Positions 10,531 through 19,690 of a DNA stretch of 64,000 nt are shown here, one piece after another. Source of the DNA: Nematopogon swammerdamellus (Eukaryota; Arthropoda; Insecta; Lepidoptera; Adelidae). Under the pieces are notes generated by a model. That model had not been told where the DNA came from and did no database searches. It saw nothing but the letters and a program-made list of their open reading frames with translations. The translations under genes were made by a program, and so were the position numbers. The stretch lies in NCBI GenBank assembly GCA_946902875.1, contig OX336345.1:17577395-17641394 (forward strand). The letters are read 5' to 3'. Every line of letters begins with the position of its first letter. Position 1 is the first letter of the stretch.

Positions 10531-11612
10531 TTTATTTCCACATTTATTTTTATATACAAATTTTACATTTTTTTTTAAATTAAAACCTAAAATTAATATA
10601 AAAACAAACGGAGTTTCCACCACCGGCGGCGGGGCGAGCCCAGGCTACCGATGGTCGGGTCCCAAAGAGAGGAACCTCCGGACGATGCGTGCAGTGTCGA
10701 GCAGGGCTGCCTTCTGGATCTGGCCCTTGACCCAACCACTCAGCGAGAGCCTCTCAAGGTGGTCGTCGAGGCTCTTCGCTATCAGCCCATGCGCCGAAAC
10801 GACTATGGGCACAACGATCGTCGAGTCGACGGGCCACATTTTGGTAACCTCGTGCTGCAGATCCAGATATTTTAACATCTTCTCTGCTTCCTTACTGACG
10901 AGGTTACCATCATGCGGCACGGCGATATCGACGAGCGTTGCGCGCCTTGCCTCCCGGTCTACTATCACAATATCAGGCCTGTTCGCGAGAATAGTCCTGT
11001 CTGTGATAATGGACCGGTCCCAGTAGAGTGTGACATGACCGTTCTCGAGAACTGGCGGTGGATTGTACTTATAGTAAGGCACCTCGGTACCCACAAGGTT
11101 GAACTTTAAGGCAAGTTGCTGGTGGATAATCCTGGCTACTAGGTTGTGTCTATGCAGATACTCGGTGTTGGCAAGCTGCGAACAACCGGAAATCACATGT
11201 CTGAGGGACTCGCCAGGTTGGTGGCAGGCGCGGCAGATGTCAATGGTGCCGTCCTTCATTATGTGTTTCCTATAGTTGTTCGTCTTGACAACCTCATCTT
11301 GTATTGCAAAGACAAAACCCTCGGTTTCCCCGAAGAGGTCCCCGAAGCGTAGCCAGTGCACGGAAGTAAGTTGGTCTACATCCGGTCCCGTGAGAGACCG
11401 GAAATACCTACCATGCAGCTCCTTGCCTTTCCATACTTCCATGCGGTTCTCGGTGCTCAGTACAACCGGCTTCCGCCAGTCCTCTTTTCCCATGCTCAGC
11501 GGGGTAAGGCCTTTATCGCTGGTGACGACATCGCGATGCATCTCACAAACATCAGTCTTTTCCAAAAAGTACTGACGGAGATTGCATACCTCGCGGTTGT
11601 GCAGGTTCTTGG
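10531..11612 (-). mobile_element. 5'-truncated REL-endonuclease LINE in right arm
   Basis: Comparison of the two palindrome arms gives the borders. The left arm runs unbroken across ATTTATTT...GTTTCGATAGC, whereas the right arm is interrupted between about 10531 and 11612. The insert is oriented on the minus strand with its coding part at 11612-10645 and an A/T-rich 3' untranslated region at 10644-10531. 5' truncation is the usual result of incomplete target-primed reverse transcription. Confidence 0.85.
10645..11612 (-). pseudogene. C-terminus of R2/R4-group retrotransposon polyprotein
   Basis: The frame is open from the truncation point. Its first obvious internal start would be at 11565, giving 306 residues, but it is really the tail of a longer reverse-transcriptase polyprotein. 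Counting from 11565, a CCHC knuckle is visible (C111, C114, H123, C128). It is followed by HRHN (138-141) and then the restriction-like endonuclease core with RPD (196-198) and LVDIAVP (Asp213). This order, CCHC then PD...D endonuclease, is characteristic of non-LTR retrotransposons of the R2/R4 group, which includes Dong of silkworm. I favour R4/Dong-like but cannot fix the clade without the reverse transcriptase, which is missing. No internal stops are seen, so the insertion may be fairly young. Confidence 0.82.
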
Positions 11613-11676
11613 TTTCGATAGCATTACTCCTTGGTAATCATAATAAAAAAAATAAAAGGAAAAACAGCATTTAAAG

Positions 11677-11832
11677 AACCGCCGTATGGTGCAGATTTGT
11701 TATAATTTTCAAAAAGTGTCAATATCTCGAAAACCGTGCGGTTTTTACTGAGGTCATGTTTTGTTATTATGATAGTACGTGACCAGACCTATCACCAGGT
11801 ACAAGGTCAGACAAGGTTTACTGGACATCCTG
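11677..11832. repeat. Right terminal inverted repeat of foldback element
   Basis: Inverse of 9077-9232, followed directly by TA. Confidence 0.9.
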
Positions 11833-11834
11833 TA

Positions 11835-12256
11835 TACGACACCTTTAATTTTTATGCAAGCCGACATGGTTGGCGTCGCCTGCTTGTCCACTGCAGTCAG
11901 TAAATTAATCACTCCGACAGCGTGAAGAATAATTACATAATATAAAACTAATCTAAATAATCAACACAGGAGGTCCGCGACTATGCATTGACTCAACCTG
12001 AAGGCCCCATTTGCACGATCTTCACGGTTAAGTTGCGGTTACAACTTCTAGGTCGAGTGTGATTCGGATCACAATTCTATCTTTATGTCTGGGGAAAACC
12101 TCGTCCGTCCTTTCTACATCTCCTAAAGGTCGAATAGATATTATTTACAATTATAATAAATACGGATCAAGTGTAACTGCTGCTTGTTAGGTGTATTAAG
12201 CGCAATGACTTAAGAGTTTTTACATAAAATATATTTGTATACTGTGTGTGTTTGTG
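11835..12256. other. Intergenic DNA, nothing recognised
   Basis: Short AT-rich stretch with no copy of the window's repeat families and no supported frame. Confidence 0.5.
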
Positions 12257-12592
12257 TACTGTGTGGGGCCGATACTTAAAAAGAATAGCCCGACTGTATC
12301 TCTCTCCGTGCATGTCGTAATAGGCGACCAAGGGATAAGACAATATGCCGTGGTAAAGGGCGACAGGCTCTACACCTCTCACCTTGGCACGGTCCTTCCA
12401 CCGAGTCATGCAGTGAAGTCATGAAGTTGGTTCTTCGTGCCTTACTTGCTACTTGATAGTTATCTTATCCTAATACATTGCTAAACGTGGTGGTCGGGGT
12501 TGTGCTGTATTTTACAAGAGTTCTTGTAGCACAATATCCATTGCTCTGCTTACCTCGATTGTCGGGATACAGCGTGTGGTATGTATGTATTT
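12257..12592 (+). repeat. H1-TATG repeat, full length but diverged
   Basis: Starts TACTGTGTGGGGCCGATAC and passes GTCGTAATAGGCGACC, CACCTCTCACCTTGGC, CTTACTTGCTACTTGAT and the hairpin region. It ends CGATTGTCGGGATACAGC followed by GTATGTATGTAT. Other full copies lie at 41173, 42980 and 50059. Confidence 0.85.
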
Positions 12593-12930
12593 ATCTTTGT
12601 ATGAAAAATATTTTTCAATTCAAAATATACATAAGTACTAATAATTTTAAATTAAAAAATAATTTAAAAAAAGTATACTAATAAGTAAATGAGATCTTGT
12701 CGTCAATCAGAACAAAGTTGTATCTTGTTGTACGTAACTTGTCAAAGAGCTAAGCGTATTGCACAGGTAAGCGTTGCGGCGTTGAATCTGTGACAGGAAA
12801 TGCTCCGAATATTTTTGTGCAGTGACTGCCAACTTGTCATTGCTATGGGTCAGGCAGGGCTATAATCCCTAATTCCGTGGTTTAGACACTAAGTCTGGAC
12901 GTTGGAGTTTTTAATAATTCAGAATGTAAC

Positions 12931-13098
12931 TTTTTTAGGGTTCCGTCCCATATTACTAAGCCTACGCCGCCGTCTGTCCGTCCGTCCTACCTTTAAAGGG
13001 ATGAACTTTTTGCACCGTAAGAGGTAGCCAGTTCATATTTTTACAAAATAAACGTGTTATTATAGCGGATATTATAACATACTATACACACATACATA
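12931..13098 (+). repeat. TTCCGT...CTTGGCCGG-type repeat, 5' part
   Basis: TTTTTTAGGGTTCCGTCCC, ACTAAGCCTACGCCG and CTGTCCGTCCGTCC match the head of the fuller copy at 49161. The 3' half is replaced by the MITE at 13101. Confidence 0.75.
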
Positions 13099-13100
13099 TA

Positions 13101-13352
13101 TAAGGTCTTTCATTAGTAGGTAACGATACGCTAAGGGGTGTATGTGTATCAGATACTGATCACGTTCCCATACCAATTTTTTTACGATATAAAAAACCTA
13201 CTCACTCCTAAAATTTAATACGAGAAGTGCGCGTATTTCACCTTAATAAGTACGTTTGTTATATCGTAAAAAAAAATTGGTATGCGAACGTGATCAATAT
13301 CTGATACACATACACCCCTTAGCGTATCGTTACCTACTATTGAAAGACCTTA
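13101..13352. mobile_element. Foldback MITE with ~92-bp inverted repeats
   Basis: TAAGGTCTTTCATTAGTAGG at the left is mirrored by CCTACTATTGAAAGACCTTA at the right. The arms (13101-13192 and 13259-13352) stay complementary nearly throughout, with a 60-70 bp centre. TA at 13099-13100 and 13353-13354 fits a Tc1/mariner-type target duplication. It has no coding capacity. Confidence 0.85.
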
Positions 13353-13369
13353 TAAAACACGACGACGTG

Positions 13370-13530
13370 TTGGGAGGACAACACGTCGTCCAGCCAGGTC
13401 GTCGAGGTTCCGTGAGTACTAACGATGTCCCCAGAGCGATGGACGAAACGTCGACGAAAGTCGCTTTGAGACATATACCGCGTAAACGAAAAAATTACGA
13501 TACGTGTCTATTTCCATAAAAAAATAATAT
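13370..13530 (+). repeat. Retroelement 3' end with hammerhead-like core
   Basis: The stretch includes CTAACGA (13419-13425), a GTCC/GGAC stem (13427-13430 with 13441-13444), then GAAAC and a CGAC-GAAA-GTCG hairpin (13452-13463). It ends CTATTTCCATAAAAAAA. A related stretch at 19540-19690 shares the order CCAGAGCG(A/G)T, ACRTCGAC, ACCGCG and CGAAAA. It looks like the end of a short retroposon. The ribozyme reading is tentative. Confidence 0.4.
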
Positions 13531-13535
13531 TTATG

Positions 13536-13897
13536 TTTTTTAGGGTTCCATATCCGTCGTAAGGGACGTCTGTCCGTCTGTCTATCTGTCCGTCTGCCCG
13601 AGGGCTGTATCTCTTGAACTGTAATATAGGTACTGTAGCCCGTTGAAATTTTCACAGAATATGCGTTATTATGGCCGATGTAACAACAAAATATAATAAA
13701 AAAAAGAAAAAAGTAAAAAATTCATGGGGGGACCCCATGAATTTTTACAAGAAACTAAAAAGTGTATGTGCGCCATCTACCGAAAAGAGTATGAAGCATT
13801 TTAACTATTACATAGATGGCGTGAGTGGCGCTGACCTTGACATGGCGATACGGAACCGTCGGTGCGCGAGTTCGACTCGCACTTGGCCGGTTTTTTT
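13536..13897 (+). repeat. TTCCGT...CTTGGCCGG-type repeat, full length
   Basis: Begins TTTTTAGGGTTCCATATCCG, continues with CTGTCCGTCTGTC..., CCGTTGAAATTTTCACAG and GCCGATGTAACAAC. It ends ACGGAACCGTCGGTGCGCG, AGTTCGACTCGCACTTGGCC and GGTTTTTTT. The last part forms a T-arm-like hairpin (GCGAG-TTCGACT-CGC) followed by a T run. Confidence 0.82.
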
Positions 13898-14181
13898 ATA
13901 AATCCATCAAATTATTTTCCAAACATGCAATAACCCGGATAAGCCTACAAGTCAGTGAGAGTAAACTCGCTCCGGACATACAAAAATCGTGCAGTTTTCT
14001 CACTTCATTAAAAATGCATTTCGATGATGCTTCAAGACAACACGCGAAAGTGCATCAGCCACGGTCGGAGTGGTCGAATTGATCACGGCACAGACACTCC
14101 GGCATCCGGGCCACTTCCGGAAGAGAATGCCCATTAGGTACGACGCAAAGAGTTCAAAAAGACAGAAGTGTCTACTTGTTG

Positions 14182-14511
14182 TTTTTTTTTTATGGAAACT
14201 GTCACGGATGTTATAGGCTACATCACCTACAACATCCGTGATGTCAGCCCATAACACCGGGTGAACTTGGTGCCACGTCAGTGCTTCCCTCCGGTCGTGC
14301 CGGCTACACTGAACTGGACGGAAAAGACAAACTATTTACATAGCCGTTTCGACCGACCTTTCATTCGGTGCGGTGGTACCAAGCCGGGCGGGTTAAACCC
14401 TACTACCTAGTAATATAAGAAGGGAGTCATATCCCTTAGTCGCCTTTTACGACATACACGGGGAGAGATGTAGTGGGGCTATTCTTTTAAAGTACCGGCC
14501 CCACACGGTAC
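14182..14511 (-). mobile_element. L-SINE, short form with head H1 only
   Basis: On the minus strand H1 (14511 down: GTACCGTGTGGGGCCGGTAC ... GTCGTAAAAGGCGACTAAGG) passes straight into GACTCCCTTCTTATATTACT and the common body. The tRNA/5S head is absent. The tail is ATAAAAAAAAAA at 14182. Similar short forms occur at 31735, 32326, 51089 and 60204. Confidence 0.88.
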
Positions 14512-14654
14512 AATTTTTTTTTTAAATAATGTATGACACACAAACACTCACACACGCACGCGTGCAAGCGTGGTGAAAGAGAGAGTACCTACCTTTTAAG
14601 TCATGTTGGTTTGATTTGCCTGCTTGCTTTAGTCATCCATCATAGATGTATAAT

Positions 14655-15043
14655 TGTCAGCCTCGATAGCTCAGTGGTGCAGACAGTAGACTGTCGCTAT
14701 TGATGGTTAAGCAACGCTGGGCGCGGTCAGTTCTTGGATGGTTGACCGCTTGACCGCTGGAGGCTGACCGTGGTTCGGATTCCACGTAAAACTGTAGGTC
14801 CCTTCCCTTCTTACCTTACTAGGTGGTAGGGTTCAAACCACCCGGGTTGGTACCACCGCACTGAATGAAACGCCGTCGGTCGAAACGGCTATGTAAATAG
14901 TTTGTGTTTTCCATCCAGTTCAGTGTAGCCGACACGACCGAAGGGAAGCACTGACATGGCACCTAGTTCACCCGGTGTTATGGGCTGACATCACGGATGT
15001 TGTAGGTGATGTAGCCAACCGTGTCAGCTTCCATAAAAAAAAA
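14655..15043 (+). mobile_element. L-SINE with head H2, near full length
   Basis: The clearest copy of the tRNA/5S-headed form. Head at 14656-14786, central domain 14790-14870 (ACTGTAGGTCCCTTCCC ... GTTGGTACCACCGCAC), body with CGGCTATGTAAATAGTTTG and GACATCACGGATGTTGTAGG, and tail CTTCCATAAAAAAAAA. It carries no protein-coding function. Movement would need a LINE reverse transcriptase. Confidence 0.9.
14656..14786 (+). promoter_or_regulatory. Chimeric tRNA + 5S-like Pol III promoter
   Basis: A tRNA-type box A (TAGCTCAGTGGTGC, 14667-14680) is followed by TTAAGCAACGCTGGGCGCGG and CTTGGATGGTTGACCGCTTG (14707-14752). These align with box A, intermediate element and box C of 5S rRNA as I remember the consensus. 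Then comes a tRNA T-arm with box B (CGTGGTTCGGATTCCACG, 14769-14786). A 9-nt inverted repeat, GTCAGCCTC (14656-14664) with GAGGCTGAC (14760-14768), encloses the 5S-like part. Confidence 0.75.
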
Positions 15044-16126
15044 TATTTAAAAAATTTCGAGGGAACAAAAATTTGGTCGTCCATAAATAAAAAAAATTAT
15101 AATATTTGTCATTTCTGATGAGGTTCTCTTCATCTACTATTAAAGAAATCTTAGTCTGTGCTCACGCTCGAACAAAATCGATCATACAATATTATGTCTT
15201 CCTCTTACATATACATATTTATCGTGAAATTTATGAACAGATGAAATTGTGTGCATTTTCTTTTATGTTGGTGGACGAAGTAAATTTCTAAGTAACGAAC
15301 GACAGCAGTTCTATTCATTTTAATTATTCTATTCAACCTCTTTGCGAGCCGATTTAGAGAACTTTGACTCCATTTTAAGTACAATGAAAATTACTCATGA
15401 GTGTGTTTCGGCAGTTTGACCTATCGAGGCATTTCCTAACACAGTCACGTTCACGGAGAAAAAAAAAAGTTAGGGCTTCGAATTGCTGACGACGAAACGT
15501 CTATAGCTTAGTCACTGTTATATATTTTTTACAGGTTTCTTTGCCCTCGGCTTTATTCGCGTTAAGATCAGTTTAGAAAAATATTGGCTTTTTTTCAAGG
15601 TCGGCATACGATCAAACCCCCTGTAAAATTTCAGATTCGCTATTGATTTTTGTTTATAATATTGTTTATTATTTATTTGTCAACACATCACAGCGAAGAA
15701 TTACTGACAAGAAACGTCACTGGATGTTTTTTTGCAATGTGCACTTGCCACTTAGTTCACTTTACAAAAATGTTTGCCGCTATCTAAACTCGCATGTGCT
15801 GATTTATGAATTATGACAGATGCAATTCATGAAAAGTGTTTTTTTTTTGTTTTTTTTAGTTAGAACGATACGTTTTAAAATACGAAGGCTTATAGTGATG
15901 TTACATTATGAAACATGTTTATTTGCATTTTCATTTAATTTTCGATAATCTAAACAAAATTAAAATTAAAAGAAATGCATCGACGCAGAAAATAAATGTC
16001 GCAGAAGAGATTTTCCATCATAAATAAACAGACATAAAGAGTACTCATTATATTAAACAGACAATAAAAAAAAATGTTTCACTTGTATATAGAAAAGACT
16101 GTTATTTACATTGACATCAAACATAT
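15044..16126. other. AT-rich intergenic DNA
   Basis: Around 15540-15630 a weak match to the CCCGCGG-type repeat appears (TTTGCCCTCGGCTTTATTCGCG). Otherwise nothing is recognised. The frame at 15106-15291 is unremarkable. Confidence 0.45.
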
Positions 16127-16516
16127 TCTGTCTCTTAGCTCGGTGGTGTGACGCATCGGCGTTCGATCGTCAATGTTAACCATACCGGGCGCGGTGGGAC
16201 TATGGACGGATGACCGTGTGACCGTTGAGGCTGGCCGTGGTTCAGAATCTACCTAAAATAGTAGATTCCTTCCATGTTCCTTCCGTTTTACCTTACTAGG
16301 TGTGCGCTAGGTGGTAGGTTTTGAACCGTCCGGATCGGTACCTACTGAATGAAGGTCGATCGATAACACCTATGAAAATACTTCGTCTTTCAATCCAGTT
16401 CAGTTTAGCCGGCACGACAAAAGACGAGCCCTGTCATGGCACCTAGCTCGCCAAGGTTGTATAGTCTGACATCACGGGTGTAGTAAGAAATGTAGCAATG
16501 AGGTTCAATAAAAAAA
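16127..16516 (+). mobile_element. L-SINE with head H2, strongly diverged
   Basis: Box A (TTAGCTCGGTGGTGTG), 5S-like GGGCGCGGTGGGACTATGG, box B GTGGTTCAGAATCTAC and body GTTTAGCCGGCACGAC can be followed to a TTCAATAAAAAAA tail. Many substitutions suggest an old insertion. Confidence 0.75.
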
Positions 16517-16558
16517 TGTAATCAGTCAAATAAAAAAAACCTACAAAACAGTTCTGGA

Positions 16559-16901
16559 CTACACTGAAAAAAACGGTTAGTCAGTTAGTAACTAAATTTA
16601 GTGTAATATGTTACAAAACAGTTTAGTTGCTGTGGTGACTACAAAACTAGCAGTTACCACAACTGAACCGAGTTTAGTAAATCAGTTTGGTTGCTTCCTA
16701 CTTAACTGTTTGTTAAAGAGCAACAATTAATTTTGTAAATAGTAGCCATACTTCGGTAGTTGGTTACAAAAGAGGGTTTTACTAAATTATGGTTAGTTGC
16801 CGCAACTAAACCGGTTTAGTTAACTTTATTTAGTAGGTACCAAATTTGAGTAAAAAACGACGTTACTAAACACTTTAGTAATAAACATTTTCTCAGTGTA
16901 G
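16559..16901. mobile_element. MITE with CTACACTGA ends
   Basis: CTACACTGAAAAAAACGG at the left is inverted at the right as CATTTTCTCAGTGTAG. The interior is built of many short GGTTTAGT/ACTAAACC words in both orientations (for example AACTAAACCGGTTTAGTTAA near 16814), giving strong foldback potential. It has no open frame. I cannot assign a superfamily because the target duplication is unclear. Confidence 0.7.
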
Positions 16902-16944
16902 ACTAACAGGCGTATGTGTCAACCGCACATGTAATTACACTGTA

Positions 16945-17045
16945 TAAGGCTAAATGCAAGCACTGACATGGCACCTTGTTCAGCAAAGTGTTCTGTGCTG
17001 ACGTCACGACTGTAGTCGGTAATCTGACCAACTATCAGATACCAC
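16945..17045 (+). repeat. L-SINE 3' fragment, diverged
   Basis: AAGCACTGACATGGCACCTT, GTGCTGACGTCACGACTGTAG and a degenerate tail match the last ~100 bp of the SINE. Confidence 0.65.
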
Positions 17046-17736
17046 AAATCAATGAAAATTTAGTTGCTAACGAATTCAAATATAAAACGGTTAGCGAAAA
17101 AGAGGCTCTAAATATATAAAGCTTTACCATCCGATAAATTCCTCAATCGATTCAAACCTCAAACAAAAGCCGCCTATTAAATTTTCCCGCATACCAAACC
17201 CAAATTACGCCATATAAACACCATCGCCGTGTAATTTCGGATAGCCGGCTAAAAAAAACCGAAAGTGATTCACCCCGATGAGAGACAACAAAAAGTGAAC
17301 CCATTTAAAAAAGATGAGTAATTCGAGAACATGGTCATTATAATAGGAGCTGTGCAAATATGCGGCTCTACGTATGTGGCAGGTTCTCATGGGGTTCATA
17401 CGATAGCTCGATAGAGCATTTGGTCGACCTACTGAAGGAATTAATAATCGTCTCTACTATTTTAAAAGTCATGCCTGTCTCTAAAGGGTAAACTCGAAAA
17501 CGACTGATGGGATTGACATGCAGTTTTTACGCTTCAGTCTTTGTATCACCTCAGCAAATTTTCCAGAATTAGATTGATTCATATAAAAGAGAAATATTTA
17601 GTAGGTAATTAATTTTGTTTATATTGTATTATTTGTTGACAATTATGCGTATTTAAATATATATTTATATAAACACTCTCTTCAAGTCAGTCAGTGAGTG
17701 TTTTTGTGTTTACTGCTGGACATACGCGGCGCGTGT
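17046..17736. other. Intergenic, RTE 3' tail at about 17675-17730
   Basis: On the minus strand TATGTCCAGCAGTAAACAC followed by ACTCACTGACTGACT resembles the 3' end of RTE-type LINEs (…YVQQW then a short repeat tail). Compare 37380-37405 and 47565-47650. The rest of the interval shows nothing. Confidence 0.5.
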
Positions 17737-17812
17737 TACTCAACGGTCGAACGGCCTGACCAAGTTTTGATTGCGCCCGGGTGTGCTTAATGTTCATGAT
17801 CGCACGTCCATA
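17737..17812 (-). repeat. L-SINE head H2 fragment
   Basis: Minus strand CATTAAGCACACCCGGGCGC and the following AAAACTTGG...CGTTCGACCGTTG correspond to the 5S-like part of H2. The body is missing. Confidence 0.6.
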
Positions 17813-19411
17813 CATTGCACCAGCGATTGACAATTATTGTTGATTGTTTTATCGCATTAAAAAGTCATTCTTGTATTCTGTAAAATTGTTTGCGTTCAGA
17901 AGAAGATAATATTGTTTGTTCATAATCGATATCTGCGTCGATGTTAGCTCTGTTGATATATAATGCGTATCCGTCTACCCGCGCATTTTTTGTCGTTTAT
18001 TTGTCGTGCCAGCCGATAGTACTAAAATCACTACACCTCTACATTCATTCCTCCCTGACTCATTCACGAAGTCGCCTCTTTCGCGACCATTCACAAATTG
18101 TGACTCACTTCGGCATCAATCAATTTGTGTGGTAGCATTCTCGTATAGACTTAATTGAAAGAATATAATGTGCAAACTGTAGGTTGTACATTTAAAGCGT
18201 ATAATTATATATTTATAATTATTTTGTTATTTTATTATGTAGAAGACTAATAAGACAATCCCAAATAACATTATTTCGTATTAAATCCTATGTAGTAGGT
18301 ATTTATTTATTCTAATGTACATAATTTCCCACAGAAAACATAAGAAAAAATATATAGATAATATAAATCCCCATAATTAGATGTTACATAGATAGTGATT
18401 CGCCTAGATGACTATTAAACTTATAAGGCGATTTTTGATCTCAAATGAACAGCTTTGTCATTTTTAATTATTTCTAAATCTAAAACAAATTACGATTCCC
18501 ATACATTTCTGTGGCGGCGAATTAGATTTTGGCGATGAAGACAATTTTTTTTTATAAAGTTTCAAAGGCCTAATTTGTTCATTTGAACATGTTCCTTAAA
18601 ATGTTGGTAGTCATTGCTTTATAAATTTATAAATACCGAAAAAGGGCTTGAATTCTTTACCATCTGTTTACCACTGTTGCAATTGTTTGATATTGATATG
18701 ATAGAGGCTTTTAATAAAAATAAAGTAACTATTAGGATGTCTATTGCGAAAACAAAACATTACGCACGCACCAAATTTTGCATTAAAGGGAGTATAATTT
18801 TTCGGGCACACAAATTACTCGCAGTAAATGCATGCACAAAAAGTTCCGGCCTTGCGCAAAAGACGGTAACCACATATAGAGCCCATACATGATTAAATTG
18901 TCAGATAAAATTTCGGTTCTGCTTGAGAGAAACAATTATGATATCGAATTGCGGTTCCGCAAATAATTCTCTTTCTTCATTTTTAATGATAATTTCTTTT
19001 GTAGCATTGTTGCTATAAGTTTAAAGAAGTATTACAAGTATGTAGATAGCTCTGGTTCTTTGTCGGTTTGTTTGGTCTAGTTTTTCTTGTTGGCTAATTT
19101 CATCGTGTTCTAGTATGAGATAGCTCAGGTCTATGTATATTTCCTTAGTTCTATGACCTCCGTCGCCTCAATGCTCACCCATAATGATTCTATAACCCGA
19201 CCGGCCTTAGGCCTCGTCTCTATTAGCCATGTCGAGCACTCCGGTGTGATTAGCTAACCAACGTCGTCCATTCTTGACAACGAAGTTCATACTATCGAAC
19301 TCGTGGGCAAAAGTTTATTGACTTAGCTGATACGTAATCTTTTTTATTACCTTTCTTCCTAAATACATCTACTTACAACGACGTGCAATCGTGAAATGTG
19401 CCACCCCGAGG
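17813..19411. other. AT-rich intergenic DNA, no gene recognised
   Basis: Frames at 17941-18135 and 18614-18892 have ordinary composition and no recognisable motif. No repeat family of the window is present. Confidence 0.45.
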
Positions 19412-19503
19412 AGCCGTCAGAACTTGGATGGGTGACCGTTCGACCTTTCAGGCTGACCGTGGTTCGGATTCCACGCAGGTCGCCTTACCTTACTAGGTGG
19501 TAT
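19412..19503 (+). repeat. L-SINE head H2 fragment with central domain start
   Basis: GTCAGAACTTGGATGGGTGACC (5S box C-like) leads into GCTGACCGTGGTTCGGATTC (box B) and CCTTACTAGGTGG. Confidence 0.75.
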
Positions 19504-19539
19504 GCCATCAGGATCGGATACATCATCAGGACTGGCGCA

Positions 19540-19690
19540 ACTCCGACGACTTGGAAGACACCCGACACGTGACGTCGAGTCACGATATGTCAACTGGTGA
19601 TGAAGTCACCAGAGCGGTAGTGGGAACATCGACAAAAGCAAGTCCTATTTACCGCGCAACCGAAAACTGTATCATAAAGAAAAACAGTAC
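19540..19690 (+). repeat. Retroelement 3' end related to 13370-13530
   Basis: Contains GGTGATGAAGTCACCAGAGC, GGGAACATCGACAAAAGC and ACCGCGCAACCGAAAA in the same order as the 13.4-kb copy. TGATGA followed by a short stem and GAAC recalls a hammerhead core but is degenerate here. Confidence 0.4.

Larger units (their letters stand above)
9077..11832. mobile_element. Palindromic mariner-like foldback element
   Basis: The ends CAGGGTGTCCAGTAAACC (9077) and its near-exact inverse (to 11832) are flanked by TA on both sides (9075-9076 and 11833-11834), the target duplication expected of IS630-Tc1-mariner elements. Terminal inverted repeats of about 155 bp are almost identical. The whole element is one long inverted repeat centred on the perfect 22-bp palindrome 9937-9958, and each arm holds the last part of the same transposase reading outward. 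The left arm has received an H1-TATG fragment (9645-9751) and the right arm a truncated retrotransposon (about 10531-11612). It cannot encode an active enzyme, because both transposase copies start after the first two catalytic acidic residues. Confidence 0.9.

Noticed and set aside
14707..14752. A 5S rRNA gene
   Set aside because: Only the internal control region is similar. The 5S 5' and 3' stems are absent and the segment lies inside a SINE head.
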